Shown here piece after piece: positions 21,206 through 31,680 of a stretch of 64,000 bases of DNA (positions are counted from its first letter, which is position 1; each line of letters starts with the position of its first letter). The notes below the pieces were generated by a model that was not told the DNA's origin, ran no database searches, and worked only from the letters and a program-made list of their open reading frames with translations. Both the position numbers and the translations under genes were made by a program. Source of the DNA: Saccharomycopsis fibuligera x Saccharomycopsis cf. fibuligera (taxonomy: Eukaryota; Ascomycota; Saccharomycetes; Ascoideales; Saccharomycopsidaceae); the NCBI GenBank assembly GCA_001936135.1, contig CP012809.1:2405501-2469500 (forward strand), written 5' to 3'.

Positions 21206-24200
21206 CTAACCACTCTGTTGAGAAGCAGCACTCTTCTTTCTTTCACTGATCAGCTTCCGCGTAGCAAAATTAAACGTTAATTCTTGACTATTGTCATCTG
21301 ATTCTTCAGAACTTTGATTACTTGATTGATATCCGCTTTGGTACTGTGATTGATATCTGCGTTTTCCTTTCAATAAATCCGAATTACGGAAAAATGAAAC
21401 TGAATTGCCACTTTCATCAGTATCATCGCTTTCGTCATCGTCATCATCGTCGTCATCGTCACCGCCAAATTGAAAAGTTGATGGCTTTTTGTCTTGTGGG
21501 TTTCTTCGTTCCGCTATGCTCAAGCCTCTACTGTTTATGGATATTGCATGAGCCCCATCATAGTAGCTGGTCAACTGTGATTGTGATGGTGGTTTTGAAT
21601 TATCAGTAGAATTTAGTTTGGAGATAATGGAGTTCGGTACTGTAACTATGGAGTCAACCATTCTAAGCTCGTTATAATCATTCATATTAAAGGACTCAAT
21701 ATCTGTATTGTCACGGCTGGATGCGCGGCCGCGGATGGTTTTATCTTTATATTGAGATGGGTTAAAATGAAGCACATCCTCATCGTCAAAACCGCCTTCA
21801 TCATCAGAATCCATGAGTCTTTTAGAACAATTGCTCTGACTTCTGAGATTTCTAATCAGATTCTTTGTCGATTGAATTTCATTTATTGTTGAAATTGATG
21901 GAACTTTGCCAATCCCTTGTCTAGTCTCATCTTTTGATGGAACCATTGCATATGGTGATATAGGCTTATGATCATCATCAATGATAGGTGGCTTGTTCAT
22001 AGTTTCTTTAATATCATAATTGTCAAAAGGAGAAACATTCTTTGGTTTTCTTCCATATAATTTCTCTTTGATTGAATCTTCATGGAACTTAAATTTTGAT
22101 GCATCACCACTAAGATGATTGAAAAAGCCCGAGGTTGAATTAGAATTATTCAAAAATCCAGATACATCATGCTGATTCCCTTGGTATCCAGGTGTACTAT
22201 ATCCAACCATTCTTTTGTTTGTGTCGGTGCTGCTTGCATTACCGCTTCCTGCATTTGAATATATGAAGTTATCATCAATACTATTCAATGAAGCGTAACT
22301 TGAATTTAAAGGTAATGACATGTTAGAGCTTTTCCGTGGTAAAGTAATCCCGTTATTATAACCAAAAGAAGAAGCATTGTTCAAGAAACTGCTGTTTCTC
22401 AGTTTACTACCTAAGCCGAATATAGTAGGACTATTCATTCCCCTGACAGGTGGAGAGTACAGCTGTCCCTCTTTGACTGCCTCTGGTAGATGTAACTGTG
22501 AGTGTGATTTACTTTGTTTGGCGCTTTTCTCTATAATACCATTCAAAGTATTGGCCACAGGATTAGTATGGACAAAAAACCCGCCTTCAATACATGTGTC
22601 TGAAACTTGAGGATTACTGACAGAAGAAGTATTGGATGCGCTTCTTCTATGATGCCGCGTTTGTTGAGGATGATTTGTAAGCTGAACAAAAGATGTTCTG
22701 CTCTTTGAGCTCATATGTGACAGTGATGCTTTATTTTTCACTGATTTGTCCAAGAGATCAGTTGAATTGGTGGCTGTGTTAAGTGAGTAAACTCTTTTAT
22801 CAGAACTTGTAGGGCTTCCGAAATACTCATGAGATTGGTTCATTGCATTAGAGTGCTGCAAAGAAGGTGAAATAAACGAAGATCCTGTTAAGTTGCTGTG
22901 CATATATACAGATGATCGATTTGTGGCTCTATTTCCAAGGCTATCAGAAGCTTTGTATTCTCCTCCGCTGAATGAATTGTCAGAGTTTAAAGAATATTGG
23001 GCTGATCTTAATGACAGAGATGAATCTTCGTGACGTAAAGCTTGAACATGTGGTGGGGTGAAAACGGTATTACTTCTGCTATTTTTTCTGCTACTTGCAG
23101 TGCTATTGCTTTGACTATGATTACTATGTTTTTTAGAAAATACACTTGAAATAGATAATCTATGACGGTGATGGCTGCCGTTATTGTTGTTGTTATGATT
23201 ATGATTGTTTGTGTGTGGGTTGTGAAGTCCAGGAGATAGCGCCGTCGATGACTTTTTTGAAACCAATGAAGAAGTGGATGCTGTTAACCCAGTTAGATTT
23301 AAAACTTTGGATAGACTAGATTTTAGCTTATTTCCAATATCGGTTATAGCATTACCCATTTCTTCCTTTGAAACGTCTATCTTCGCCCCATTTGCAGAGT
23401 CACCAGTAGCGTCGGTATCAACTTTACCCGCATAACCTCCATCGCCAGAAAAGTTGTGTATAAATAGATTGTTATCATACTTGTAAACGTCCTCTTCGGT
23501 TTCCAAGCTTCGTAAAACAAATTCATGGTCTTTAATTTCTGGTATATCAACTCTTTCTGCTGGATTCTTGATTAGCATTTTTCGTAATAAATCAACCATT
23601 TCGTCGTAAGTTGCTTTGTCAATATTAATATTTTGTGGAATTTCATAACTTTGAAACTCCTCATAGCTCGGCACAATAATATTATCCTTGCTAATTTTCT
23701 CAAAAAGCTCAAAATTGTTTTGACCGTAAAACGGAAGTTTTCCAAACATTAAACAGTAAAGAGTGACCCCTAAAGCCCAAATATCGACTTTATGGGTAAT
23801 CGTCTGTCTACCGTCTTCTTTAACCAAACTGCTATCATATGAACATAACTCCGGAGCATAAAATGCTGGAGTTCCCGCTGTTTTACACAACTCGTACTCA
23901 GAATTCTCTAATAATGTTATCGAGAATGATACCCCGAAATCTGAAATTTTCACTGTGTCATCCTGAGCAATGAGTAAATTAGCTGGTTTAATATCCCTGT
24001 GAATAATACCTTGGTAATGTAAATATTCTAAGCCAAGAACCACATCTCTAAAGACTTTTCGAGCTTCTCTAAAGGAAAGAACTGGCTTGCATTTAGTAAT
24101 TGTTTGTTGTTTGCCATTTATTATTGTTTCTTCTGATTCCTCGACTTGCCAATTTATTTCGCCCTTCTCCAAGTATTCTAGCACTAGGTAAATTTTTCGT

Positions 24201-25231
24201 AGTCTATGATCATCAATGACTTCCTTCAATTTTACCACATTCTCATGGTCGCATTTTTTCATAATGGTAATCTCTTTCCTTATCTTGTATTCATTCTCAG
24301 ACACAAAAGTCGAGTCATCGGTGGTTTTTGAACCATTGTGATTTGAGTCAGGATTCTCGGGTTTTGGTGATAGAAAATATTTGCTAGCACCAACCTTAGC
24401 TCTTCCTGCCCTATCTAATATCTTGATAGCTACTTTCTCGCCTGACACAGTATCTAACGCTAGTTTTACTTTACTATGTTGGCCAGATCCCAAGTCAGAT
24501 AATATTTCATACGTGTTTAATAGCTTTCTTTTTTTGACAGGATCATATTCTAGAGATATATGGCGAGTCTCGATTACTGTGGGACTTCTTGTTCGACTAA
24601 TACTTTTTTGGCTTCCTCCCGCATGACTGGAGTGTAGTCCTGATGATGTAGTTGGTGCAAAACTATTATGTTCATAATTATAGTTTCGTTTAAAGTATGA
24701 GTTTTGGAAATTGCCAGTTGGAGACTGGGGCATTGACGATGGTGAAAGAGGGGGATACAAGCTAGCTTGCGGGTTCAGAATTACGCCGCTGACCTCGGAT
24801 GAGGTTATTTTACTTTCTATTTGTGATTTATATTTTGAAGCTGCAAAACTGGGAGAGTCGGAAAGCTGTGTTTGATGTTGCTGTTGAGGGATGGCTAGTG
24901 TATAGGCCGCGGGATTCATTGTCTTTGAGTATTTGCTGCTGGTGTTACTACTAATGCTGCTGCTGGAAGTGCCATCATGATTATGAGGTGGTTGTGCTGA
25001 GTCAGGCCTTATACCCGGTGCATTGTTATTATTATGTGTCGATTTGGGCAGCGTTGGCCTCTGCTGATCGTTGAGGTTGCCGCTTGTCTGCACCTGTGGT
25101 GAGGAGGAAACGCTATCATTCAAGTGCAATGCACTCTGCACTTCTCTCCCTTTGGTGGTGCTGGAGCTATTGGCGCCCTGATTTATCGAAAATGTGCTTG
25201 AACTACTCCCAGATGAGGTGTGTTCGTTCAT
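21206..25231 (-). CDS. SAK1: Snf1-activating (CaMKK-like) protein kinase
   Basis: 1341 residues from ATG at 25231; the in-frame TTG four codons upstream is not used. A Ser/Asn/Gln-rich N-terminus (about 230 residues) leads to one kinase domain (about 240-565): glycine loop GSGQHSKVK, VAIK lysine, HRDIKPANLL catalytic loop, DFGVSFS and the GTPAFYAPEL segment. The insert between the VAIK strand and helix C, and the DFGVS sequence, are typical of the CaMKK/LKB1-like group that includes yeast Sak1, Tos3 and Elm1. Sak1 phosphorylates the Snf1 (AMPK) activation loop on glucose loss. The long C-terminal tail is disordered, with an acidic Asp run near the end. Sak1 is the best match; Tos3 is less likely. 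Confidence 0.88.
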   Translation of the reverse strand: MNEHTSSGSSSSTFSINQGANSSSTTKGREVQSALHLNDSVSSSPQVQTSGNLNDQQRPTLPKSTHNNNNAPGIRPDSAQPPHNHDGTSSSSISSNTSSKYSKTMNPAAYTLAIPQQQHQTQLSDSPSFAASKYKSQIESKITSSEVSGVILNPQASLYPPLSPSSMPQSPTGNFQNSYFKRNYNYEHNSFAPTTSSGLHSSHAGGSQKSISRTRSPTVIETRHISLEYDPVKKRKLLNTYEILSDLGSGQHSKVKLALDTVSGEKVAIKILDRAGRAKVGASKYFLSPKPENPDSNHNGSKTTDDSTFVSENEYKIRKEITIMKKCDHENVVKLKEVIDDHRLRKIYLVLEYLEKGEINWQVEESEETIINGKQQTITKCKPVLSFREARKVFRDVVLGLEYLHYQGIIHRDIKPANLLIAQDDTVKISDFGVSFSITLLENSEYELCKTAGTPAFYAPELCSYDSSLVKEDGRQTITHKVDIWALGVTLYCLMFGKLPFYGQNNFELFEKISKDNIIVPSYEEFQSYEIPQNINIDKATYDEMVDLLRKMLIKNPAERVDIPEIKDHEFVLRSLETEEDVYKYDNNLFIHNFSGDGGYAGKVDTDATGDSANGAKIDVSKEEMGNAITDIGNKLKSSLSKVLNLTGLTASTSSLVSKKSSTALSPGLHNPHTNNHNHNNNNNGSHHRHRLSISSVFSKKHSNHSQSNSTASSRKNSRSNTVFTPPHVQALRHEDSSLSLRSAQYSLNSDNSFSGGEYKASDSLGNRATNRSSVYMHSNLTGSSFISPSLQHSNAMNQSHEYFGSPTSSDKRVYSLNTATNSTDLLDKSVKNKASLSHMSSKSRTSFVQLTNHPQQTRHHRRSASNTSSVSNPQVSDTCIEGGFFVHTNPVANTLNGIIEKSAKQSKSHSQLHLPEAVKEGQLYSPPVRGMNSPTIFGLGSKLRNSSFLNNASSFGYNNGITLPRKSSNMSLPLNSSYASLNSIDDNFIYSNAGSGNASSTDTNKRMVGYSTPGYQGNQHDVSGFLNNSNSTSGFFNHLSGDASKFKFHEDSIKEKLYGRKPKNVSPFDNYDIKETMNKPPIIDDDHKPISPYAMVPSKDETRQGIGKVPSISTINEIQSTKNLIRNLRSQSNCSKRLMDSDDEGGFDDEDVLHFNPSQYKDKTIRGRASSRDNTDIESFNMNDYNELRMVDSIVTVPNSIISKLNSTDNSKPPSQSQLTSYYDGAHAISINSRGLSIAERRNPQDKKPSTFQFGGDDDDDDDDDESDDTDESGNSVSFFRNSDLLKGKRRYQSQYQSGYQSSNQSSEESDDNSQELTFNFATRKLISERKKSAASQQSG

Positions 25232-26228
25232 TTTTATATGCAATGTCTCATTCAGCTATGGTTATGTCCTGTGCTTGTTGTTGTGACGTAGACTTTCTCC
25301 GTTTTCTCTGTGGACGATATGAACAGAGCGCTAAACGTGGTGGTGTGTTCTATAGTGACTGTTAGCTGTCTAAATAGAAAACGAAATACATAAAAACAGA
25401 ATCTATGTGTCTGACTATATCCGATGATTTATGTTCAATATGATGGTGGTGTGGTGGTATCCTAGCGATCTTCCGAGAAAAAGTTGCCCATCACCAAATA
25501 TCGCTCGCTTTTCTGCTGAAACGCACTCTGCAAAACAGAAAAAAAAATAAAGAAAACAGAAAAAACTTTACTGCAACCGTCCTTCTCATCGACGGTGGGT
25601 CCGAAGGACATGTGCCCTGGGTGGTCATCGGTTTCCTGTCATTGCGGGACACCAAGGTTTGCAGCTTACTGCTTGCTGTGCTAGTATTTTGTTCCCACCT
25701 TGTTGTCACAGCCAATGGTGACAACTTTAAGTTGGTACTTAAGTTAAAGTGTCCACTGCCTGCCTTTCTATGAGTTCTATCGTATACATAACCTACATAA
25801 TTGTGAAAAAAACCGATTTCGTGGTATATCAGTCTTTCCATGGATATTCATATTGTTCGCCCTACATATTGCCTGCTTTGTGTATAGCCATTTCCAACAA
25901 TCAGTCCCTGCAGCAGCCATAACGCGTATGTGCTTACGCTGACTCTTTAAGCGTCGAAAATAGATTGCTCGCAATTAAGCAAAGATGTATTTTTGTTGTA
26001 TAGAATTGTTATATACATAGTAGATATCATAAGTGACCTAATTTCCTCAAGAGCAGCATAACATAAAGACATAAACATATAAAAACTAAACGAAAAAAAA
26101 AAAAAAAAAAAAAAAAAAAACGAAAAAAACATAGAAAGATAAATAAAATAAAACAAACAAAGAAAAGAAAATGAGAAAATATACTAACAGACAAAAGCCA
26201 TCTATTCCGGTGTATTCAATGCCGGCTT
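25232..26228. promoter_or_regulatory. SAK1 upstream region and ATG1 3' region
   Basis: Nearly 1 kb between two minus-strand genes. A 28-A run lies at 26093-26120, a T run in ATG1 sense, about 110 nt past its stop. No other coding frame is convincing. Confidence 0.5.
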
Positions 26229-29200
26229 TCATTTGCTAACGGTCCCGCCATTATTTATGATCTCAATCTTTTTCCGTAAAACGTTAAGTCTGTTGCCAAT
26301 ACTAACGATAAACTTTTGCACCATTGCTTTATCTTCAACATCTAAAGTTACGTCATCTGAAAAATTATCAACTAAAGTGTTGTAATTAGCCACACCATTT
26401 TGGTTGGCATTATTGCTGGCCTGCTCCGAGCTATCCAAAATTGCTTCCAACATCCATATAGATGTTGAATATGCTAACTCACATCCCAATAAATCTTCCC
26501 CCACTAGCTCATTAACAGCAGCATTTCTTGAAATTTCTAATGCCCTGTCAAAAATCAATTTTTCTGCAATCACTTTCGTATTAAACGTGCTATCAGTATC
26601 AACTCCTGGACCAACTGCAAGACCTAATCGTTGATTAGCTTCATTCAATTTAAGCCTAATAAAGTCAGCTCTATCCAAGCACTCATTAAAGACTTCTCTA
26701 ACCCACTGGACTAAGGAATTTAATCTGCTAATCATGACTGGGTCATAGCTTGCATTAGTGCCACTGATGTTATAACTTGCAGGATAGAATTCTCCCCCAC
26801 CAGACTTCAAAACACCATGCTCGTTGGAATACCACCACTCGCTTGTTATATTCATAGCCTTAGCCAACAACGACAAAGTCTTAATGTAAAGAGAAAGTCC
26901 TTCTTCAGATATATTTTTGATTGCTATAGGCGGCAAATGAGTGGTTTTCTCAGTAAAATCATTTGCATCTTCATCATCGCTATCATCTGCAATAGCTGAA
27001 GTTGAAGAAGGTGTAAATGGAATTAATTGAGAATATTTGACCTGAGCAAACAGATTAACGGCATGTGCTTTTGCTGCCAATGATTCCAAGTGCAAAATTA
27101 ATTTGTTAAGCATCTCATTTGTGTCATTTGGTGAAAAATTACCAGCACCCAATGCTGCGTTATTATAGGACACATTATTATTTATTTGAACGTTATTTGC
27201 ATTAGAAGGTGATCCAGAAATTGCATTACTTGTTGCTTCAAAAGAGTTGTTGTCCCCGCCATAAACTGGGGCTAAAGCCGAATCTTTGCTTAGATATGTA
27301 TTGCTTCCAAAAAGCCTGGTTGAAGCTAACACCAAGGCTTTTGATAAAGCATTAGAAGGCGTTAACGATATGGAGAAACGACGATCACCAGAGCTTGGCC
27401 CTTTTTGACTGGAACTTGAGCTTCTATGCTTTCTTTCAGATACGTGAGACTTAGGATTTATATTTGTCTTTGTTGGATTTCTGCTAACACCAAAGTTTGC
27501 TAATTGGTCCGCCAAAGCATTAACTTCAACAGATTTTTTCTCCACAACAACATAATCTTTTTCATTGAGCAATTCAGTAGCATTGCTTTTACTTTTTAAA
27601 GAACTTGATGCGTTTACACTAAAATTAGACCCTTTGAGCTTATTGTGGGACCCTATATTACCAGCTAAAGCACTATCAATTTCTTGTTGCAGAGTTCTAC
27701 TAGCAGAATCAGAATATTGAGGTCTTTGGTAAGGATACTGAGCAACATTTTCTGGTCTTGGCAGTTGTGAGACTTGGGCGCTGTGTGTTTGGTTAACACT
27801 AGCATTTGTATTCGCATTTTGGTACTGTTGTGCAGTAGTAGAATATTGCTTCTCGAACTGCTGTTTCAAAAGAGATTGGCCTTTTATTGAAACTTCATTC
27901 TTGTCATTCAATTTTACTGTACCAGAGTCATCAACAATTTGAGGCCCTTCTTGATTTGAATTGACATGACGGCTATCGATCTTATCTCTGATTTGCTGCT
28001 TGTCGGAGGGAACAACAGTAGCTTTCAAATCTTGACCAGCAACCGTTGGACTTGCATTCTCCGGAATACTGCTTCCTGGGGATAAAGATTTACTAGTTGG
28101 ACTTTTTGTAACATTATCAATAGCAGCGTTATTGTTAATGTTATTATTTTTAAGATAATTGTTAGTATTAGTGTTAGTGTTGTTGTTGTTGTTGTTGTTA
28201 TTGCGAGGTAGATATTCGCTAATAAACAAGTTTTCATCAATGGAAGAGTGATCTAAAGTCTCGCTTTCATTAATATATTCATTCAAATCACTCAAAATCA
28301 ATCTGTCATTAAAAAATTCATTGAAACTCATTCTTTCAATTGACTTTAGCTTCAAAAGCCCGCGAATGATTCTTTTGAGATCAGGATCAATCTCAATATT
28401 TTCAGGAAATGAGATATTATCATGGGCATTTTCAATTCTCTTCAATAACTCAACATGATTGTTTGCCCTAAAAGGAGGTCTTCCAACGCACATCTCGTAT
28501 AAAACTGCACCAACAGACCACAAATCTGCTTTGGCGTTATATTTCTCATATCTCAAGATTTCTGGGGCCATGTATAAAGGAGATCCACACAAAGTTTCTG
28601 CTAAGGATTGATTAGGCAAAAACCGGGCGAAACCAAAGTCGGCTATTTTCAATATTGGTAAATCGTAATTACCCACATAGTTATTGTCAATAAATTCCTG
28701 TTTTGAATGAGTAGGATAGCATAGTAATAAATTTTGAGGTTTTATGTCTCTGTGAACTAAATTTTTTGATCTTAAAAATTCTAGCGCCGAAGCGAGCTGC
28801 TTGAGGAAATGGATAGCTACTACTCTATTCAACCCATTTGAATTCTCGGGTGGTGGGTACTTGACTAGTATTTGATTGATCAAGGGATGAGTTTTAACAA
28901 GTTGGTTTCTTTTTCTAATGAAATAGGACAAATCACCTAAGGAGCAGTACTCCATAATAAGATGGAAATAGTTGTTTGACTGCTGGCAGTCAATCAAAGA
29001 GACAATATGAGGATGTATAAGAGACTTTAATATTTGTATTTCAATCTCCAAATTCTCGAGTAATTTTTTGTTTTTTAACTTTGATCTAAGAACAGATTTG
29101 ATAGCCACAGGGGTATGCGATTTCTATATGGTGTGTTAGTAACAATCCTTACATATAGTAAACTCAAAAGACAAATATTCAGCTATTGATACTCTACTTG

Positions 29201-29406
29201 AGCATCCAAGTCAAGTAATGGCGCCCAAGGCGCATTGCAAAAATAAAAGCCGTGGTTTTATGGAGGCGTTTACTTACTAATATGATGCCCTTGTAAACAT
29301 TAGCAAAAGAACCTTTTCCTATCTCTGCGCCTACCTGATAGCCATCGAGAATTTCGTGTTGAGGGCCTCTCTTAGCAGAAGAGGACTGATGGTTACCAGA
29401 AGGCAT
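26229..29406 (-). CDS. ATG1: Autophagy-initiating protein kinase Atg1 (one intron)
   Basis: Exon 1 is 29278-29406 and exon 2 is 26229-29123; joined they give 1007 residues. The 154-nt intron has GTAAGT, TACTAAC and AG, and falls just after the glycine loop (GKGSFANVYKG), in the loop before the AIK strand. The kinase domain spans about residues 22-300: VAIKSV, HRDIKPQNLLL, DFGFARFL, GSPLYMAPEIL. About residue 565, DYVVVEKKSVEVNALADQL matches the Atg8-interacting motif region of yeast Atg1. The C-terminal 300 residues correspond to the Atg13-binding tandem MIT region. It drives phagophore formation under TORC1/Snf1 control. A TCACGTG site lies about 160 bp upstream (29567-29573). Central Asn/Ser-rich linkers explain the extra length over yeast (897). 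Confidence 0.95.
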
Positions 29407-30500
29407 TTTTATGATATTGTGATAAAGTAAATAATATGACTGTTGATACTAATAAAGACGATGTTTTGTGATGAAAACATATAGAAAAGCAGTAAATGGC
29501 CAGAGGTTATCTCTTATCGTTTGATCCTTGAGATGAGGTTTTATTCTAAAGCGCTAGAGTATATGCACGTGAATTGTAGGCTAGGCGGTGTGATGACTTG
29601 TATTAAACCGTTTCTCGTGTCTTGATGCCACGCCGTTCGGCTATCACAAAGACGATTAACGTGAAAACAGCCTTGAAGGTGTTCTTTTCAAATAGCAACT
29701 AGACAATTACTTGATTTGTGACAATTGCGATATATGAAAATAAATGGCATTGGGCTGCTTGCCCAAGGGTTCCCAATAGTGAAGACAATCTTTTATACTC
29801 AGTTGCAACCTCCTTTCCCATTACAAACTTCCCCGCGCTACCCGGCCAGTGGCGCACCGGGGGGCGGTTTTAGTGACAGCTGTATTGTATACAATAGACC
29901 CACAGTGACACATACGGGGTGCTACGCTCACATGGTAATGTGATCTATCGTGCGCGCAGCTGATTTGCTGCCCGTATTTTTGAAGCACCCAGGTCTCGAC
30001 CAAGGACAAGCGAACTTGCGACAAATATGTTTGCTTTTCTCGCTGCTTTATCCAATTCTGATATCAAAGTTGTTGTGTATAACATGAGCATTATCTCTAT
30101 ATGAAGAGAAAAGGTGGGGCGCAGGTGGAGTTCAGTTGAGCAATCAAATGTAAAGATGCTTGTTCTATCAGTATATACAGTTTAGGTGCATGCCGTAGGG
30201 TCGAAACCTTGGTAATAGTTGATAGTTGGATCTTAACATGCCAATACTCAACTTACCGATAAGCTCATCGATGATTCCTGTGACAACTAGCCGGCTCAAG
30301 TACAATTGAGTTGTGACACTGAGACCTTAAACACGTAGCGGCTAAAATCATTTTACAGTTCCCACACTTACTAATCTAATCTTCTTCGCAAAGTTGAAGA
30401 TAATAACATGATTTAAAATACCTATGACTATAAAAAACAAGCTGAGCAAATCAGTTGCAAAAATTGCTGTATATATATTAGTTATTTTTTGTTTTTTCTC

Positions 30501-30580
30501 TTCACACACAGTATCGATTTATTATTTCTATTATAAACGATAAAAAATATAATCTTATAAACTTATCTATATAGTATATA
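30501..30580. repeat. Dispersed noncoding repeat, copy A
   Basis: From 30514 to 30580 this matches 43092-43157 with two substitutions and one single-base indel in 67 bp. Its left end (30501-30523, TTCACACACA then TATCGATTTATT) also matches two shorter copies at 34550 and 34711. Probably a relic of a mobile element such as a solo LTR fragment; identity unproven. Confidence 0.85.
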
Positions 30581-30943
30581 CAGTATAGTTCAGTTGTTAT
30601 TATATAGGGGAAACTTGTACAAGTGAAAACCCCGTTAGTATTAGTTAGACTTTAATGGATCTTTTGGATTCCGTAGGCGGGAATATTTCTTTTGAAATAT
30701 CAAGTAGTTGTCGACTTGGATTAATTCTCGTGTATCACTGGATGGAAGGATGAGGCTGTTCCAGCTCAATCCTTATTTATATGTAACTTTTTCCATAATG
30801 CTCGTGCCACTGGACATTTAACCAAAAAGTATTCCATTTGTTGTGCTTTTTACATGGTGATGTTTAACACACAAAAATTGCAAAAATTTAGCCTCAAAAA
30901 CTCTATTACATGCATGAAAATTAAAAATTTTATGGTGGACGTT

Positions 30944-31021
30944 TGGCTTAATAGGTAGAAGGGCTTTCTCACTACGTGTGTGCGTGCGTGAAGAAAACAA
31001 GTTCGAGTCCCGATAAGCCAA
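30944..31021 (+). other. tRNA-like element with Pol III A and B boxes
   Basis: TGGCTTAATAGG (30944-30955) fits the A-box consensus and GTTCGAGTCC (31001-31010) fits the B box, at normal spacing. The first seven bases TGGCTTA pair perfectly with TAAGCCA (31014-31020), placed exactly as an acceptor stem after the T-loop, and a T4 run follows. A central hairpin (TTTCT paired with AGAAA, plus inner CAC/GTG and ACG/CGT) is strong. However, the T-stem is poorly paired, the D-arm is weak and there is no proper anticodon loop. A tRNA pseudogene or other Pol III RNA is possible. Confidence 0.35.
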
Positions 31022-31377
31022 CGTATTTTCCACTCTAACATATACAAAGAAAAAAGAAAAAATTTTATTGATATTATAAGAAGATACGGCATAACGACGA
31101 TGATGAATGAACACGCGTGAACAATCTCTGAGTAATTCTAAGACGAGGAAACATGTTGCCTTCCTACTGAGTCGTTTTAATATTTGTTCTTTTTCCTTTG
31201 GTGCTTATAAGCAGCTATGCTACGTTCTTTAAAATGGTAAATCCTAATTTCCCAAGGTAATCGACAATAACAACTCTTATGTTGTCTAGAATATTACAAT
31301 TGTTTTGATAGATGAAGACCAAGCAAAAAGATGATTATTCGGCAGCGTGATAAAATCATGTATTATTTAATGTGTAC

Positions 31378-31680
31378 TTAATTCTTCTTTCTTTTGAATA
31401 GCAAAATATGTGGTTCTGGGGCATGTGTCTCATAATGCACCCAACCCAATGACTGTGTTATTCCCAAACCTCTCCATTCTTCTTCTTCTAAAATTCGTAA
31501 TGTGCCAGTCTCAGTATTAAAATAATCTGCTGGAATTACCTTCAACATCGGCTTTGGAAGCATAACGTGTCTATATTCATGCGTGTCGTCAGAGTATCTA
31601 GGAGAATAGTGAATAGATTCTTGGAACTCGCGCACTTTTTCCTTTTCCGATTCTGTTAAGAGTCTAATTTGTTTGGCCAT
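31378..31680 (-). CDS. CKS1: Cks1, cyclin-dependent kinase subunit
   Basis: 100 residues, intronless as annotated. Near-identical to yeast Cks1 through the core: [24 protein letters not shown]-type segment ([16 protein letters not shown]), [15 protein letters not shown] and the [12 protein letters not shown] hinge that controls strand exchange. The Gln-rich tail of S. cerevisiae Cks1 is absent. It binds Cdc28 and phosphorylated substrates, promoting multisite phosphorylation in the cell cycle. It is flanked by unusually long noncoding stretches on both sides. Confidence 0.97.
   Translation of the reverse strand: MAKQIRLLTESEKEKVREFQESIHYSPRYSDDTHEYRHVMLPKPMLKVIPADYFNTETGTLRILEEEEWRGLGITQSLGWVHYETHAPEPHILLFKRKKN

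Larger units (their letters stand above)
29407..31377. other. Gene-poor region with repeat and tRNA-like element
   Basis: No convincing protein gene. It holds the ATG1 promoter (CACGTG at 29567-29573), the dispersed 67-bp repeat (30514-30580) and the tRNA-like A/B-box element (30944-31021). Short frames overlapping these have no family resemblance. Confidence 0.6.

Noticed and set aside
30581-30650. TACTAAC on the minus strand at 30634-30640 as part of an intron
   Set aside because: No GTATGT/GTAAGT partner was found at sensible distance and there is no coding sequence on either side.
30818-31114. Minus-strand frames of 80-98 codons
   Set aside because: Random composition, and they overlap the tRNA-like element and A/T-rich flanks.
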